This document shows positions 32,654 to 43,719 of a stretch of DNA of 64,000 nt, piece by piece; within the stretch, counting starts at the first letter, position 1; the number at the start of each line of letters is the position of its first letter. The notes under the pieces were generated by a model that saw only the letters and a program-made list of their open reading frames with translations, searched no databases and was not told where the DNA came from. Where the stretch lies: contig CM114274.1 of the NCBI GenBank assembly GCA_050084515.1, positions 18,786,001 through 18,850,000 on the forward strand, written 5' to 3'. This stretch comes from Blasia pusilla (lineage: Eukaryota; Marchantiophyta; Marchantiopsida; Blasiales). The position numbers and the translations under genes were made by a program.

Positions 32654-33500
32654 TAGATTTGAGGATTTCAGATCTGAATCTTGCCGAGGCCATAACTTTG
32701 AGGTGGAGTGTCATATGAAGCTGAGATTTGGAGGAAACGTGGAGTATAAGGAGGCGCCCTAGCCCTCAGAATTGCAAGCATAACCGAGTTATACACACGA
32801 AGTTCTAAGAGATTTTAGTTTCTGCTCTTGTAGATTTGAGGATCTCAGATCTGAATCTTGCGGAGGCCATAATTTTGAGGTGGAGTGTCATATGAAGCTG
32901 AGATTTGGAAGAAACGTGGAGTATAAGGAGGCGCCCTAGCCCTCAGAATTGCAAGCATAACCGAGTTATACACACGAAGTTCTGAGAGATTTGAGTTTCT
33001 GCTCTTGTAGATTTGAGGATTTCAGATCTGAATCTTGCGGAGGCCATAATTTTGAGGTGGAGTGTCATATGAAGCTGAGATTTGGAGGAAACGTGGAGTA
33101 TAAGGAGGCGCCATAGCCCTCAGAATTGCAAGCACAAAAAAGTTATACACACGAAGTTATGAGAGATTTGAGTTTCTGCTCTTGTAGATTTGAGGATTTC
33201 AGATCTGAATCTTGCGGAAGCCATAATTTTGAGGTGGAGTGTCATATGAAGCTGAGATTTGGAGGCAATGCGGAGTATAAGAAAGCGCCTTAGCCCTCAG
33301 AATTGCAAGCACAATTGAGTTATACACACGAAGTTATGAGAGATTTGAGTTTCTGCTCTTGTAGATTTGAGGATTTCAGATCTGAATCTTGCGGAGGCCA
33401 TTACTTTGAGGTGGAATGTCATATGAAGCTGAGATTTGGAAGCAACGTGGAGTATAAGGAGGCGCCCTAGCCCTCAGAATTGCAAGTACAACCAAATTCT
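32654..33500 (+). promoter_or_regulatory. Five 177-bp tandem monomers in the LINE 5' region
   Basis: Units begin TAGATTTGAGGAT(T/C)TCAGATC at 32654, 32831, 33008, 33185 and 33362, exactly 177 bp apart. The last is truncated near 33500. They are highly similar (shared GGAGTGTCATATGAAGCTGA and GCCCTCAGAATTGCAAG). Tandem monomers at the 5' end of LINEs act as promoter units in mouse L1. A similar role is likely but not shown. Confidence 0.75.
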
Positions 33501-33568
33501 AGAGCAGAAGTTGTGTGGTGTTGGAGATTTGATTATACTTTTTGGGATGTAGTGAAGTCGAGTAGAGG

Positions 33569-34324
33569 ATGACTACCCAAGACGAAATCTTGAATCTAGT
33601 GCAAGTCGTCTTGCATGAATTGAAAGAGCTTCGACAAAAATTCAAGGTGCAAACTTCTCAATTAAACCATGCACATATTCAAATCCGAGAGTTGAAGGCA
33701 ACGCAAGAGGTTTTGAAGAAAGTGTTGAAAGATAGTTCTAGTGTGATGCTCGATCTTTCCAAATCCGTTGCGGATGTTCAAGAGAAGGCATCATCCTTGG
33801 TGACTACTCCCAATAGTTCAGGATTGCATGAGGTTGTTGAAACTTCAGAAGTGAAAATAAAATCTTATGCTGAAGCTACAAAGGTTGCTCATATCTCTTT
33901 CTGTCAAGAGCAAGAGATAGAAAAAGAAAACCAATTTGTCCGTAGAAAGAATGTGAGAATCTCAGGTTTGCTGGAAACACAGAGCGAAGAGGTGAAGAGT
34001 GTTGTCACCAAGTTCTTGGTTGATACACTTCATGTTCATAACCCGGACTTGGCTCAAGCTTTTCACATTGGGAAAACGGGCACACAACCTCGTGCCCTTC
34101 TAGTCAAGTTTGTTGATCAAACTCAACGTGATACTGCCATGGCTAACAAGGCCATTCTCAAAGGACGGAGGATATGGTTGGATCCTGATCTCACACCTCT
34201 ACAAGTCGAAGCTAGGAGAAAAGAGCTTGCAAAGGTCAAAGAGGCTCAAGAAGCAGGTTTTATTGCTTATCTACGCGATGGGCGAGCAATTGTTACCCAG
34301 AGAAAAAGAGAGTCATCAACCTAG
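33569..34324 (+). CDS. LINE ORF1 protein
   Basis: 251 residues with a coiled-coil-like N-terminal half (LHELKELRQKFKVQ, then IQIRELKATQEVLKKVL). A conserved block then begins SYAEATK and runs through RRKNVRISGLLE, VHNPDLAQAFHIGKTG and RALLVKFVDQTQRD to LTPLQVEARRKELAKVKEA. This fits the RNA-binding ORF1p of plant L1-like elements: trimerising coiled coil, then an RRM-like and a C-terminal domain. It ends at TAG 34322, in the same phase as ORF2. Confidence 0.7.
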   Translation: MTTQDEILNLVQVVLHELKELRQKFKVQTSQLNHAHIQIRELKATQEVLKKVLKDSSSVMLDLSKSVADVQEKASSLVTTPNSSGLHEVVETSEVKIKSYAEATKVAHISFCQEQEIEKENQFVRRKNVRISGLLETQSEEVKSVVTKFLVDTLHVHNPDLAQAFHIGKTGTQPRALLVKFVDQTQRDTAMANKAILKGRRIWLDPDLTPLQVEARRKELAKVKEAQEAGFIAYLRDGRAIVTQRKRESST

Positions 34325-34342
34325 CAATCCAAGAAGCTGAGA

Positions 34343-37300
34343 GTGTTGATGTGGAATATAGGAGGCCTTTCAACAACAAAGTATGTGAGTGCTCTACCAA
34401 TTTGGGAGATGGCGGAAATTATCAATATTGTGGAGACTTGGGAACATGAGAGCAATACTAGTGCAGAGATGCAAGGGTTTACTTTGGTGGGATCGACATG
34501 GAATCAAAGAAGGCAACGGGCAGGAAGGGGTTATGGCGGTATTACTACTTTCATCAGGTCTCAATTTCTACCTCTCATTCATCTAGAAGATCAAGATATC
34601 GAGGGCCAATATCATTAGCTACATCTTGGTTTGGCTGGGGGATCTTATTTTTATTTGGCAGTTTGTTATTTTGCACCACTCTCCATGCCTATCTACTCAA
34701 CACGCACTCACAATCGAAGTCAACCGTTCCATCGACTTATTAGGGATGTTCTCAAATATCAAAGCAAAGGTGAAGTCTTTCTAATTGGAGATTTCAATGC
34801 TCGCACACGTACTGCCCAATTTACCCAATTCACTGATTCCTTGATTTCTCCTCTTCTCGAAGAATATGAGGATGGTTTGTGGTCTAGAATCTCTTCAGAT
34901 CTTTCTACAAATCCTTTGACAGAGCATTTTTTAACCTTTGGAGCCACTTGTAATTTGAAAGTTCTTAATGGAACCTCTCATTTTCCCAACTCTCACTCCA
35001 ATACGTGTTTCTCTTCTACCGGCTCTAACACCATCGATTATCTTCTGTCCTCGCCCGTTGATAGCTCTCTTATCTCTAAATTTGATATTCTAGAACCTCA
35101 GCCTGAATCAGATCATGCACCTCTTTTGTTTACTCTCTCACTATCAAAGGCCATTCCTCTCTCGACATGTCAATCTATTTTAGCTTCTCCCAAGTTTCGC
35201 TTAGATCCTGGTAAAAAAGATCTTTATATGCTACATTTACAAGAACTCTTGACTCGCATTGTATGGAGCCCGGATCCAAACACGGCAAGTATGCAACTAA
35301 CCGAATTGCTCAAAAATAGTGTTTCTAAGTTCTTTTCGCGCCATAGGGATAGAAGTGCTAGGAGGCTGCCTTGTAATGGGTGTTTTGACTCTGAATGCAA
35401 GCAAGCAAGGGCACGATCAGTTGATAAATCTTTGGATATCCCAAGTCGGCTTATTATGACGAGCCTTTACAAATATTTGGTGAAATCTAAGAAACGAGCT
35501 TTCTTGCGGCGGAAACAAGAGTCCTTGACAAGGGAGCTGCATGAGGACCCCAAATCATTTTGGAGACGGTTAGTAGTACGGTCTTCAAAACCTATTCTTG
35601 ATCCCAAGTCTTTGATATCTTTTGCCGAAAAGCTCTATTTCTTCCCCGATGCTACATCTATGCCACGTTGTGAAGGAATACCTGGCTTATTCTCGGAAGG
35701 AGAGGTGATGACTCAACTTAGAAGATTGGCGAATGGTAAATATGAGGATTTGGATGGTCTTTCTATTGAAATTTTCAAGTGGGGAGGAGATTGTATTGGA
35801 TCGATCCTCACCAAAGTATTGGGTGATGCTGCTATCTATGGTTTTCCTTCAAGCTGGTCGCTACGGGAGATTGTTCCTATTCACAAATCAGGAAGGAAGG
35901 ACTTGGTAACAAACTATCGCACTATCATGGTGGGTAGTGTTTTTGCCAAGTTGTTTGGGAAATTGGTGGAGTCGAAGTTGAGCACATGGATAGAGACTTT
36001 CCAAAAGAGAGCACGGGTCCAAGCTGGTTTTCGTCCAACATACAACACCATCGACCATATCTTGGCCTTGCGTGTTTTATGGGAGAAATCTAAGGGCAAT
36101 GGAAAAGCTTTGTTTTGCGGCTTCATCGATTTCAAGAAAGCTTTTGATCTGACCTGCAAGCTCTTGTGGGAAAGGTCGCAAGCCATTGAGTACCACCAAA
36201 TCTCCTAGGTAGTGGCCACGTTATACCATTCCATTCGGGCCAAGATCAAAGGTTCACAAACTCAAGAGATCTTGAGTACCATTGGAGTCATTCAAGGTTG
36301 CCCTCTCTCCCCTACACTTTTTGGAGTTTTCATAGATGATATCGAAAAGTGGTTGGAGGAATGTGATAGTGAAGGTGTCAAGCTTGGGGAGTTTGTCATC
36401 AAAGCTCTATAATATGCAGATGATATCATATTACTAGCACGTGATGGCATTAGTTTACAAAAACACCTCGATACTTTGGCAAGGTTTTGTACCCAGAATC
36501 AGATGGAGGTTAATATGGAGAAGTCTAAAGTCATTATAGTGGGTACTAGATCCAAGTTCTTGTTCTTTTACAAAGGTCTACAATTAGAACAAGTGAAGAG
36601 TTACAAATATCTAGGCATCGATTTCTCTCATGACTATAGTTGGGCACTTTGCGTGCAAAAGAGAGTAGAAGCTAGTTACAAAGTTCTATATTCATTTTTA
36701 AACCGGTGTAGACGAGCTCATCTTGTGTCTTGGAGTCTTAGGAAATTCTTATTTAGGAGCTTAGTGTTGCCGGTGATATTATATGGGACCCAAGTTTGGG
36801 GCTCTTGTTGTAAGAAGACAGGTTGGGAGCGCGTGGAAAGAGTGCAAAAGATCTTTCTAGAAGAACAATTGGGTGTAAGAAACCAAACTCCGAATGCTAT
36901 TCTTCTTGCGGAAACAGGTTTTCTTCCTCTAGAAGTTGAAGCTCTTTACTTGACCATCACTTATATCGCAAGGGTGAGATCTCTTGATGTTTCTCGCCTC
37001 CCTCATCAAGCTTTGCGAGCCACACGTTCCATATGGTGGATGGCGGATATGGTGACTTGGTCTTCAAAGTGGAATGTGGCGGAACGCAATTGGGACTTGA
37101 AACCAATGGCCCTCCGTGAGCATCTACAGAAGCAATCTCTCAACATCATTTGGAGCAGTCCGGGCACCAAAATGGAGTTTTATCAACTTCATGTTAATCC
37201 TTTGCTTGTATATTGTGAACAAGGATACCTACTTGCAGGGATCTCCACGTTCTTACGACATATTATCGCACGTCATAGAACTGGGTCTCATAGGCTAGGA

Positions 37301-37543
37301 ATTGAGGAAGGACGATGGTTTAAAATTGATAGAAGTGAACGAATTTGTAGGTTATGTGATGGAGAAAATATTGAAGATGAAGAGCATGTGTTTGTTACAT
37401 GTCCAAGGTATGAAGAGATTAGACTAGCTCATAAAATAGATGTGGAGAATTTCTATTCTTTACTACAGCTAGTGCCTTATGATTTAGGTTGTTATCTAAG
37501 GGACGTCATCATTCATCGCTCAACTACTCTAGGCTGTAGCTAG
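34343..37543 (+). pseudogene. LINE ORF2: AP endonuclease, reverse transcriptase, zinc finger
   Basis: The first ATG is at 34349. Endonuclease motifs in order: WNIGGL, VETWEHE, RGYGGITTF, LIGDFNAR (near 34780), NTIDYLLSS and PESDHAPLLF. RT motifs: IVPIHKSGRKDLVTNYRTI, RVQAGFRPTYNTIDHI, FCGFIDFKKAFDLT, VIQGCPLSPTLFGVFIDDI and YADDIILLA. The last is directly preceded by TAA 36410, where Gln is normal. The C-terminus has CRLCDG then EEHVFVTC, a CCHC zinc finger typical of plant LINEs. Stops at 34616 (TAG), 36206 (TAG) and 36410 (TAA) are the only lesions. A full protein would be about 1,065 residues. Confidence 0.8.
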
Positions 37544-37653
37544 GAGAAGGTCTTAAGGATCTTTTTCAGGGTCAGTGAATGAATGACTTGTAATGTTTTT
37601 TTCAACCTTTTGACCCTTCGGGTCCCACGGGCTTGATCTATTTACCATTTACC

Positions 37654-38480
37654 ATTGAGAAAACCTGAGTATAGTCGTAACAGCCGCCAAAGTAGTGAAA
37701 ATAGCCGTCGTTTAGGGTGTTTGATTAATAGGATTTGACCATAGACGAAGTAGCCACCAGAGCACATGTATGATTGAGAAAACCTGTGTATAGCCATAGT
37801 AGACGCCAACTTAGTCGAAATAGCCGCCGAGGCACATGTTTCATTAAGAAAACCTGACTATAGTCGTAATAGGTGCCAAAGTAGTGAAAATAACCCCTAT
37901 TTAAGGTGTTTGATTGATTGAAGTTGAGCATAGACAAAATAGTTGTCGGAGCACATGTATGATTGAGAAAACGTGAGTATAGCCATAGTAGATGCCAACT
38001 TAGTCAAAATAGCCGCGGAGGCACATGTTTCATTGAGAAAACGTGACTATAGTCATAATAGCGCCAAAGTAGTGAAAATAGTCACCGTTTAGGGTGTTTG
38101 ATTGGTAGGAGTTGAGCATAGACGAAATAGCTTCCAGACCATAGGTATGATTGAGAAAACCTGAGTATAGCCATAGTAGATGCCAACTTAGTCAAAATAG
38201 CCGTCGAGACACATGTTTCATTGAGAAAACCTTACTATAGTTGTAATACCCGCCAACTTAGTCAAAATAGTTGTCGTACCAGATGTTTGATGGATGACAC
38301 TTGAGCATAGACGAAATATCTGCCAACATAGTTAAAATACCATCCGGGGTATATTTTTCATAGAGAAATATTGACCATAGTGGTAATAGCCGCTAATATA
38401 GTGAAAATAGTCGTATTGGCTGATGTTGGTAATAGCCGCCGTGGTTGATGTTGAGGATCGTCAAAATAGCCGACATGGCG
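37654..38480 (+). repeat. Compound tandem array (119 + 70 bp higher-order repeat)
   Basis: Units start ATTGAGAAAACCTGA at 37654, 37773, 37843, 37962, 38032, 38150 and 38220, giving alternating lengths 119, 70, 119, 70, 118 and 70, a 189-bp higher-order unit. A decayed 140-bp unit runs to 38360. Each carries A-rich boxes of the form AAATAGCCGCC and ends GCACATGT(A/T)T(G/C). The array abuts the 3' end of the minus-strand transposon-type gene and may be its subterminal region. Confidence 0.75.
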
Positions 38481-39530
38481 GATATATGGTTGACGGATTG
38501 TAAGGAGATATAGAGGGACAGGTATTGTAGGAAACCTATCACGAAATAAGCAAATAAGTAATACAACATAGTAAGATGAAAATTGAATGTCATGGAAGGC
38601 TTCTAAACTAAGCATGATTTTTCTCAAAAAATTGAGCACAATTTCTTGCAATTGAGTGAGTGCCATGCCTGAGCCATAGCCTCCATAATCTAAGGAAAAG
38701 GACACCTTTCCACATAATCGTATACGATCATGCAATCCCAAGGACAAAGAATAAAACACATCTATGTAATCCGCAATAAACTCCAAGTATAATTGTGTGC
38801 CGAGATTTGGCTCATGTAAAATATTTCTCTTCTCTTCCATGTGTCTCAATAACTTCTGGTCTTGCTTGCTAGCAATTCTTTGAGGTCCTACCCAATTTTT
38901 TCCATCTCTTTGACACACATCAAAATTCAACCTATGTTCATCAAATAAGTAAAGTTTATTAAAAAGCATGATATGCTCTAAGGTTACTATATGATCTCCT
39001 AGCACCAATGGAAGACTCATCCAATCTACTGGATTGATGGCTTTCTTACTATTATGTGCAGGGTCTTGATCACCAAGACCATAGATATCACCATTGGGAA
39101 GAATAGAAGCATAAAGAATCCACCCTTCCCACCCCATAGTAAACCTCTCCCCCTCTCCATGTTTACCTACATAATCCTCCATCATTAACTTCCGCCTGTG
39201 TGAATCTTTATCACTACCATGACCAACGAGAGGACAAATAATTGATCTACAATGTTTATCCCAATACTCTCTCATCATGTCCCAATGATCTCTAACCCAA
39301 CTAGCTTTGAAAGTATTATGTGTGGGAATACAACAAAGAGCAAGTTTTGGCAATCTCTCATGCATTGGATTGACTATCACAACTTTGGCATAAACTCCAC
39401 ACACACACTTGATTGGGAGGTGGATATTATTTTGTTATACCCATCCTCTCCAACATCAACACCAACCTTGACCTCTAGTCCAAAAGAGCATGTATGATTT
39501 CCCTCTTCTCCGCGAAAACCAATCAAGGTA
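38465..39530 (-). pseudogene. Unrecognised transposon-type protein, C-terminal exon
   Basis: An exon opens after a TGCAG acceptor at about 39530 with WEAKWDTLIGFRGEEGNHTC. It continues in one frame through ERLPKLALCC, DHWDMMREYWDKHC, PLVGHGSDKDSHRRKLMMED, DQDPAHNSKKAINPVDW, LYLEFIADYIDVFYSLSLGL and VVLLICLFRDRFPTIPVPL, a well-conserved-looking protein of ~350 residues. The GHGSDxDSxRR and FRDxFPxxxVPL signatures recur, to my memory, in an expanded uncharacterised protein family of plants and other eukaryotes that I cannot name. It probably belongs to a DNA transposon. Its upstream exon (40521-41215) is separated by the inserted DNMT fragment. Confidence 0.45.
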
Positions 39531-39734
39531 TCCCATTTTGCTTCCCACCTGCACAACAGAATACCACATATGAAAAATTGTATCTATACGCATTTGAAAG
39601 ACAATATATAATTTCTGTAACTAAGAAAATTAAGTGCCAACAAAGATGAGACCCCAACCTAGTTGTAGGTTTGATTAGTTGAATCATACGATGTGTTGGT
39701 GGGGAGCACAATGTTATATGCCCTAGGATTCATC

Positions 39735-40520
39735 ATTGAATTCTGGGAGGAGACCGTTGCTTATCGGCTAGGGTGGCGGTCAGGTGACGGGCGGATGATT
39801 CAATTACCCGTGCACTTTGCGGGACGAGGTGGTCGATCATGACACGAGTCTGTAACAACGTTGGCAGCTTTCATAGATAGTGTTAGCTGGCATGGAGAGT
39901 TGTTGGAGGCCATGGCGGGTGTCTCTTCCCATGTTGGCGAGACCTCTTCACCATTGTGGGGTACGACTCGAGAGCTATAGAGGAGTGCCGACAACCTCAT
40001 GAGGCAGGCATGGAGTCATGCCTTTACCCCGGAGCAGCAAGCGTCAGGTGGCAATCGGGCTCCTAGAGTGGAGACGTTGACACCATTGGATACCATACCT
40101 GTTGTGTGGCACTGTCCAGAGGAGGGTGTTAGGGTGTTAGATCTCTTTGGAGGGATTAGCACCGGATTAGCTGCGGTGTTGCAAGCAGACATACAGGTGC
40201 ATCAATACCTTTATGTGGAGAGAGATGAGACCACGTGGTGATTATCATTACGTTACGTGGCGAGATTGGTCCAGAGGTATCTTGAGTTGTTGTCGATATC
40301 TGCAATACAGGGGTATGAGCATACACTACCCACCGACATCTCTTTGGTCAGGGTGCAGGATGTGGATAGAGTTGGCACCATTCATTTGGTGATTGCTAGA
40401 TGGCCATGTCAGGGTCATTCATCAGCTGGTCGATGGTTTAGATTGCACGATCCAAGGTTAGGGATGTTTTGGGAGATGCTGCGAGTAGTGCGACACTTGC
40501 AGGAGAGTCAGACATGTTCT
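39735..40520 (+). mobile_element. Second DNMT-bearing gypsy fragment
   Basis: Collinear with 15470-16310 of the main element but clearly diverged. It reads GVRVLDLFGGISTGLAAVLQ, an intact motif I with the Gly that the main copy lacks, then HQYLYVERDE, and RWPCQGHSSAG with the catalytic Cys at codon 40407. It stops soon after WEMLRVVRHLQESQTCS. It has a TAG near 39977 and a TGA near 40238. It sits inside the minus-strand transposon-type gene, abutting its AEDETQ coding end. No LTRs or target duplications are evident, so it is a fragment. Confidence 0.75.
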
Positions 40521-41215
40521 TGAGTCTCATCTTCAGCAAGGATAACTAGCACATCGACTTGAATCCCCAATTTAGCCTTCGCAGATCCATAATTTTGGAC
40601 TATTTTAGAAAAAAATTCATGCCTCATCCTGACACGAATACGTACCAGCTTTGCTCGTTCTCTTGTCAAAGTTCTCAAGCTTGGACCACAAAGGTTCATA
40701 GCCATCAAACGGGCTACTAGTCTTCCTCCATATTGTAATAAGGCTTGACTAAAGGCTTTAGTACCTTAACAAAACCAAACACCCTTTTCACTTCGATTCA
40801 TATTTCTACCCATGTCGGTCAAAAGATCCCAAAGCATTGATTTGCCACCAAAGGACCCTCTTCTCCATGCTATAATTATGTTTCTACAAAATGCTAAGAT
40901 ATCTCTCCTATTTTTTGCCTCGTACAACATAACATTTGATTTTGTCTTCCTAGTCTTTAAAGAACACACTTGATTGCAAGCACACCATAGCTCCCACTTA
41001 TCATGTCTTCTAGCTTTCAATACTACCCGAGATGCCTCTCTTAATTCTGGAGAGGTTATATAGAGGTTATGGATATATAAATCTAATCTAATTTTGAGAA
41101 AAGTATCTCTATGCCCACGTTTTTTAGCAAATATTACTTCTAGGAGCTCTTTTCCTAAAGTCATCCATATGACAAATGTTGTTGCATTGCTCATAGTAAA
41201 GATCCTTGAACCCAC
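40521..41215 (-). pseudogene. Unrecognised transposon-type protein, middle exon
   Basis: One minus-strand frame runs from about 41215 to 40521 with a single TAA at 40766. It reads FAKKRGHRDTFLKIRLDLYI, KWELWCACNQVCS, NIIIAWRRGSFGGKSMLWDL, LLQYGGRLVA and VRIRVRMRHEFFSKIVQ, and ends DVLVILAEDETQ at the junction with the gypsy fragment. The following exon starts near 39530, so the protein was cut by that insertion. Likely the same gene as 38465-39530. Confidence 0.4.
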
Positions 41216-41650
41216 CTCCTAAGGTTGAATGCTAAGCACATTCTTTATTCCTTAAGGTTCCCTCTATAAGCACTTGTTGTTTGATAGTGGGATTATAAAC
41301 TAGCTTATACATATATAGTTTAGGGTTTAGGGGTAGTTTGGTCAATCGAATTCCAAAACCAAGTTAGAGTCGTATCATGCTCATATTTTAAAGGTGCTTT
41401 TAAAATTAGGGGTAGGTTCAATCTTGGTTTAATATAGGTTCTGATTCTGAGTGTAGAAGTTGACCCTTTCACACCATCAAGACTAGCCATCAAGTCCAAA
41501 TCCAGAAATACCTATAATATCACAACATCCACAAACATACATTACTACCTACATCATCCTACTGCATTCAAAAATATTCTGCAGTCTCTAATATGTAGTG
41601 ACATATAACAACCATATGGGACTTATGGCTGAGTTCTTGTCCTTTACTTT

Positions 41651-42067
41651 CTACCCCTCCCAAACACCACTCTCATTGTAGATACCTAAACAACAATGGC
41701 ATGGAAGGGAATTCAATAACCAACCAATCCCTCTATTTGGGCATATCTTCTTCCCCAATGTTGCATTGATCTTAACATGGAAAAACTCAAAACAAAATTG
41801 AGTTTTACCGCCACTTGAAGCTATCCTCTCTTTTACACAAACCATAAAGTTCACCATCTCTAGATCACTCATTCCTACACATAGGTTATTTTCATCATGG
41901 CATATGTGTAGAGTGCATTTTAAGACAACACTGGGGACACTCATCCACATTAGAATTGTCTCACGATTTCCAAGTCCTATCTTCCAATCTTTCCATGTGC
42001 AATATGTGTGCCTTTCGGCTGGGTTGTGACACCACCTTGGAAAGATTCCGAAAGACCATCCTTGCAT
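41651..42067 (-). pseudogene. Probable upstream exon of the same unrecognised gene
   Basis: A 138-residue minus-strand frame opening after a TAG acceptor near 42067: RHTYCTWKDWKIGLGNRETI, KCTLHICHDENNLCVG, NFMVCVKERIASS. It is Cys- and Trp-rich and in the correct order for the gene continued at 41215-40521, but the link is inference. Confidence 0.3.
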
Positions 42068-43028
42068 ACTAGCTACTCCTAAAAAGGAAGTCTTTGTGGC
42101 ATATTAAGGAGGAAAGATCACGAGGAATACTCTTGAGCATACGAAATAATTCAAAGTCAAACAAGCCTCTCAAAATCGGTCGGGATAACCATCGATCCCA
42201 AGGGTCCACTTCCATGACTGAATTCAATGTATGTTACTCACCCAAGTATGAGAAAGGCTCTATCCGATAACAATTCTTCCAAATCCCTTCACATGTAGGA
42301 ACATATTTAATTTATTAAAGTTCTCAAACAAATTTTTACCTACTATCAGAACATATTTGCAAAGGAATCTCAGATTCCTAATGGTAATACATTCATTCTT
42401 GATGCAAAGGGATATTACAATCCTGAAATCCTTAAAAACCTAACCTGATGCAACTCGATGGCAAAATTACAACATTCACCTAAACAAACTTGATTCAACA
42501 CGATACAAAAATTTGCACATTCACCATAACAAACCTTATGCAAAAATTGTTTCAGATTCCCAAGGCCTCTGATGGATGCTACAGAAAAAAATTTGACATG
42601 ATCAAAGTTGGCCAAAGTGGAGGATGGGAAGGAGTTCATGGTATAGGCTCTAGATACCAAAATCAGCAATAGCAACTCAACTCAATCAGCAAAAGCAACT
42701 ACTGTATTCATATGTAATACAACAATCTCAAGTGCAGCTTTTGGTGCCGATGAATCTACTTCCAGATCATGGCAACGGGTATTGTCCTCTCAAAAAGACA
42801 ATGAGAAAGGTAGATAGGCAAAATAACTTATGAATCCAGGATCCAAATAACACCCGCGACTCAATAGCCATAGAGTGCGAATCAATAGCAAGCGCATCGA
42901 CCTAGCAGTAGGAAGTGGGTCCTAGAATTTACTTTCTATTGTTAGTCTCTAATATGGGTTCCCTACCTTTACTACAGACTGTTCTCTTAAATTTTTTGTT
43001 CACGAAGATCTTGGAGCTATTTTCCAAA

Positions 43029-43111
43029 AGTCACGTGATGGGCGGATGGATCAATTACCCGTGTAGTTTCCGGAATGAGGTGGTTGATCACAAGGCGAGT
43101 CTGTGACCACG
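43029..43111 (+). mobile_element. Short gypsy fragment (protease-DNMT linker)
   Basis: GTGATGGGCGGATGGATCAATTACCC, GAGTCTGTGACCACGTTGG and neighbours match 39790-39872 of the second DNMT fragment. The match ends exactly where hAT transposase coding sequence (minus strand) begins. Confidence 0.65.
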
Positions 43112-43719
43112 TTGGAGAGGCCTGAACTCTAGCTAGAGTCTTTTTCATCAAAACTTGGCTTATGAAGAAACACATCTCACTACAACTTTTCTCATCCTGA
43201 TGCAAGTCTATAGTGATAGGTGCATTCACAACAAGCAACAACTTACAAAGAGACTTGAATTTTGAAAAAGGCAAGGCCTCCTTTGCAAGAAAGTATGCAA
43301 ACCTGAATAAAGTCAGCAAAGCAACCTCACATGTTCGGTTGGATGTAGCTATGGCCTTAGCCATAGACTTCTTACCTCCATGGGCGGCCCAAGAAAGTTT
43401 TATGTGTTCATTTGACTTTGCATGATATGTGAATGCAGATACCTTACAATTGATAGCACCATCCCTAGCAAATACACTCTTGCCTTTACCTTTCCTACAA
43501 ACATTACAATGAATCCTCCCACTTTCTGGATCAAAACTTATCCAATCGTACATAGTATACCACACGTCTTTCCAAGCTACACGATTCTTCTCAGGAATCG
43601 ATCCATTGCTGCCTAATGTGCTTTGGTCATCCCTCTCATCAGATGATCCAGAGAGAGCTATGATGTCACGTTGTTCCTTGGGAACCTCCTTGAATAACAG
43701 TTCAAGGAGGCCATGAGGA
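43112..43719 (-). pseudogene. hAT transposase, N-terminal half with BED/TTF-type zinc finger
   Basis: An exon opens after a TTTTTGTAG acceptor near 43719. It runs through LELLFKEVPKEQRDI and NRVAWKDVWYTMYDWISF, a zinc finger (RIHCNVCRKGKG, CKVSAFTYHAKSNEH), LTLFRFAYFLAKEALPFSKF and NAPITIDLHQDEKSC to MKKTLARVQAS, with no internal stop. This is the N-terminal half of the hAT subfamily with a TTF/BED finger (C17orf113/ZNF862-like). It breaks off just before the catalytic DEST-D segment, which begins the frame at 57266-58885 on the other strand. The tail after 43111 is gypsy sequence. Confidence 0.65.

Larger units (their letters stand above)
32654..37653 (+). mobile_element. Nearly full-length non-LTR retrotransposon (LINE, APE type)
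   Basis: It comprises five 5' monomers, ORF1 (33569-34324) and ORF2 (34343-37543: AP endonuclease, RT and C-terminal zinc finger). A 3' tail follows with the short repeat ATTTACC at 37639-37652. Frame continuity is excellent: ORF1 and ORF2 share one phase and no frameshift is seen across ~4 kb. The only damage is stops at 34616, 36206 and 36410, so it is a fairly young insertion. The 5' flank GCACATGTTTCATTG matches units of the tandem array that resumes at 37654, so the element landed inside that array. CATTG at both ends may be the target duplication. Confidence 0.8.

Noticed and set aside
41319-41338. Second telomeric tract (AGTTTAGGGTTTAGGGG)
   Set aside because: Only two units, which can arise by chance in AT-rich DNA.
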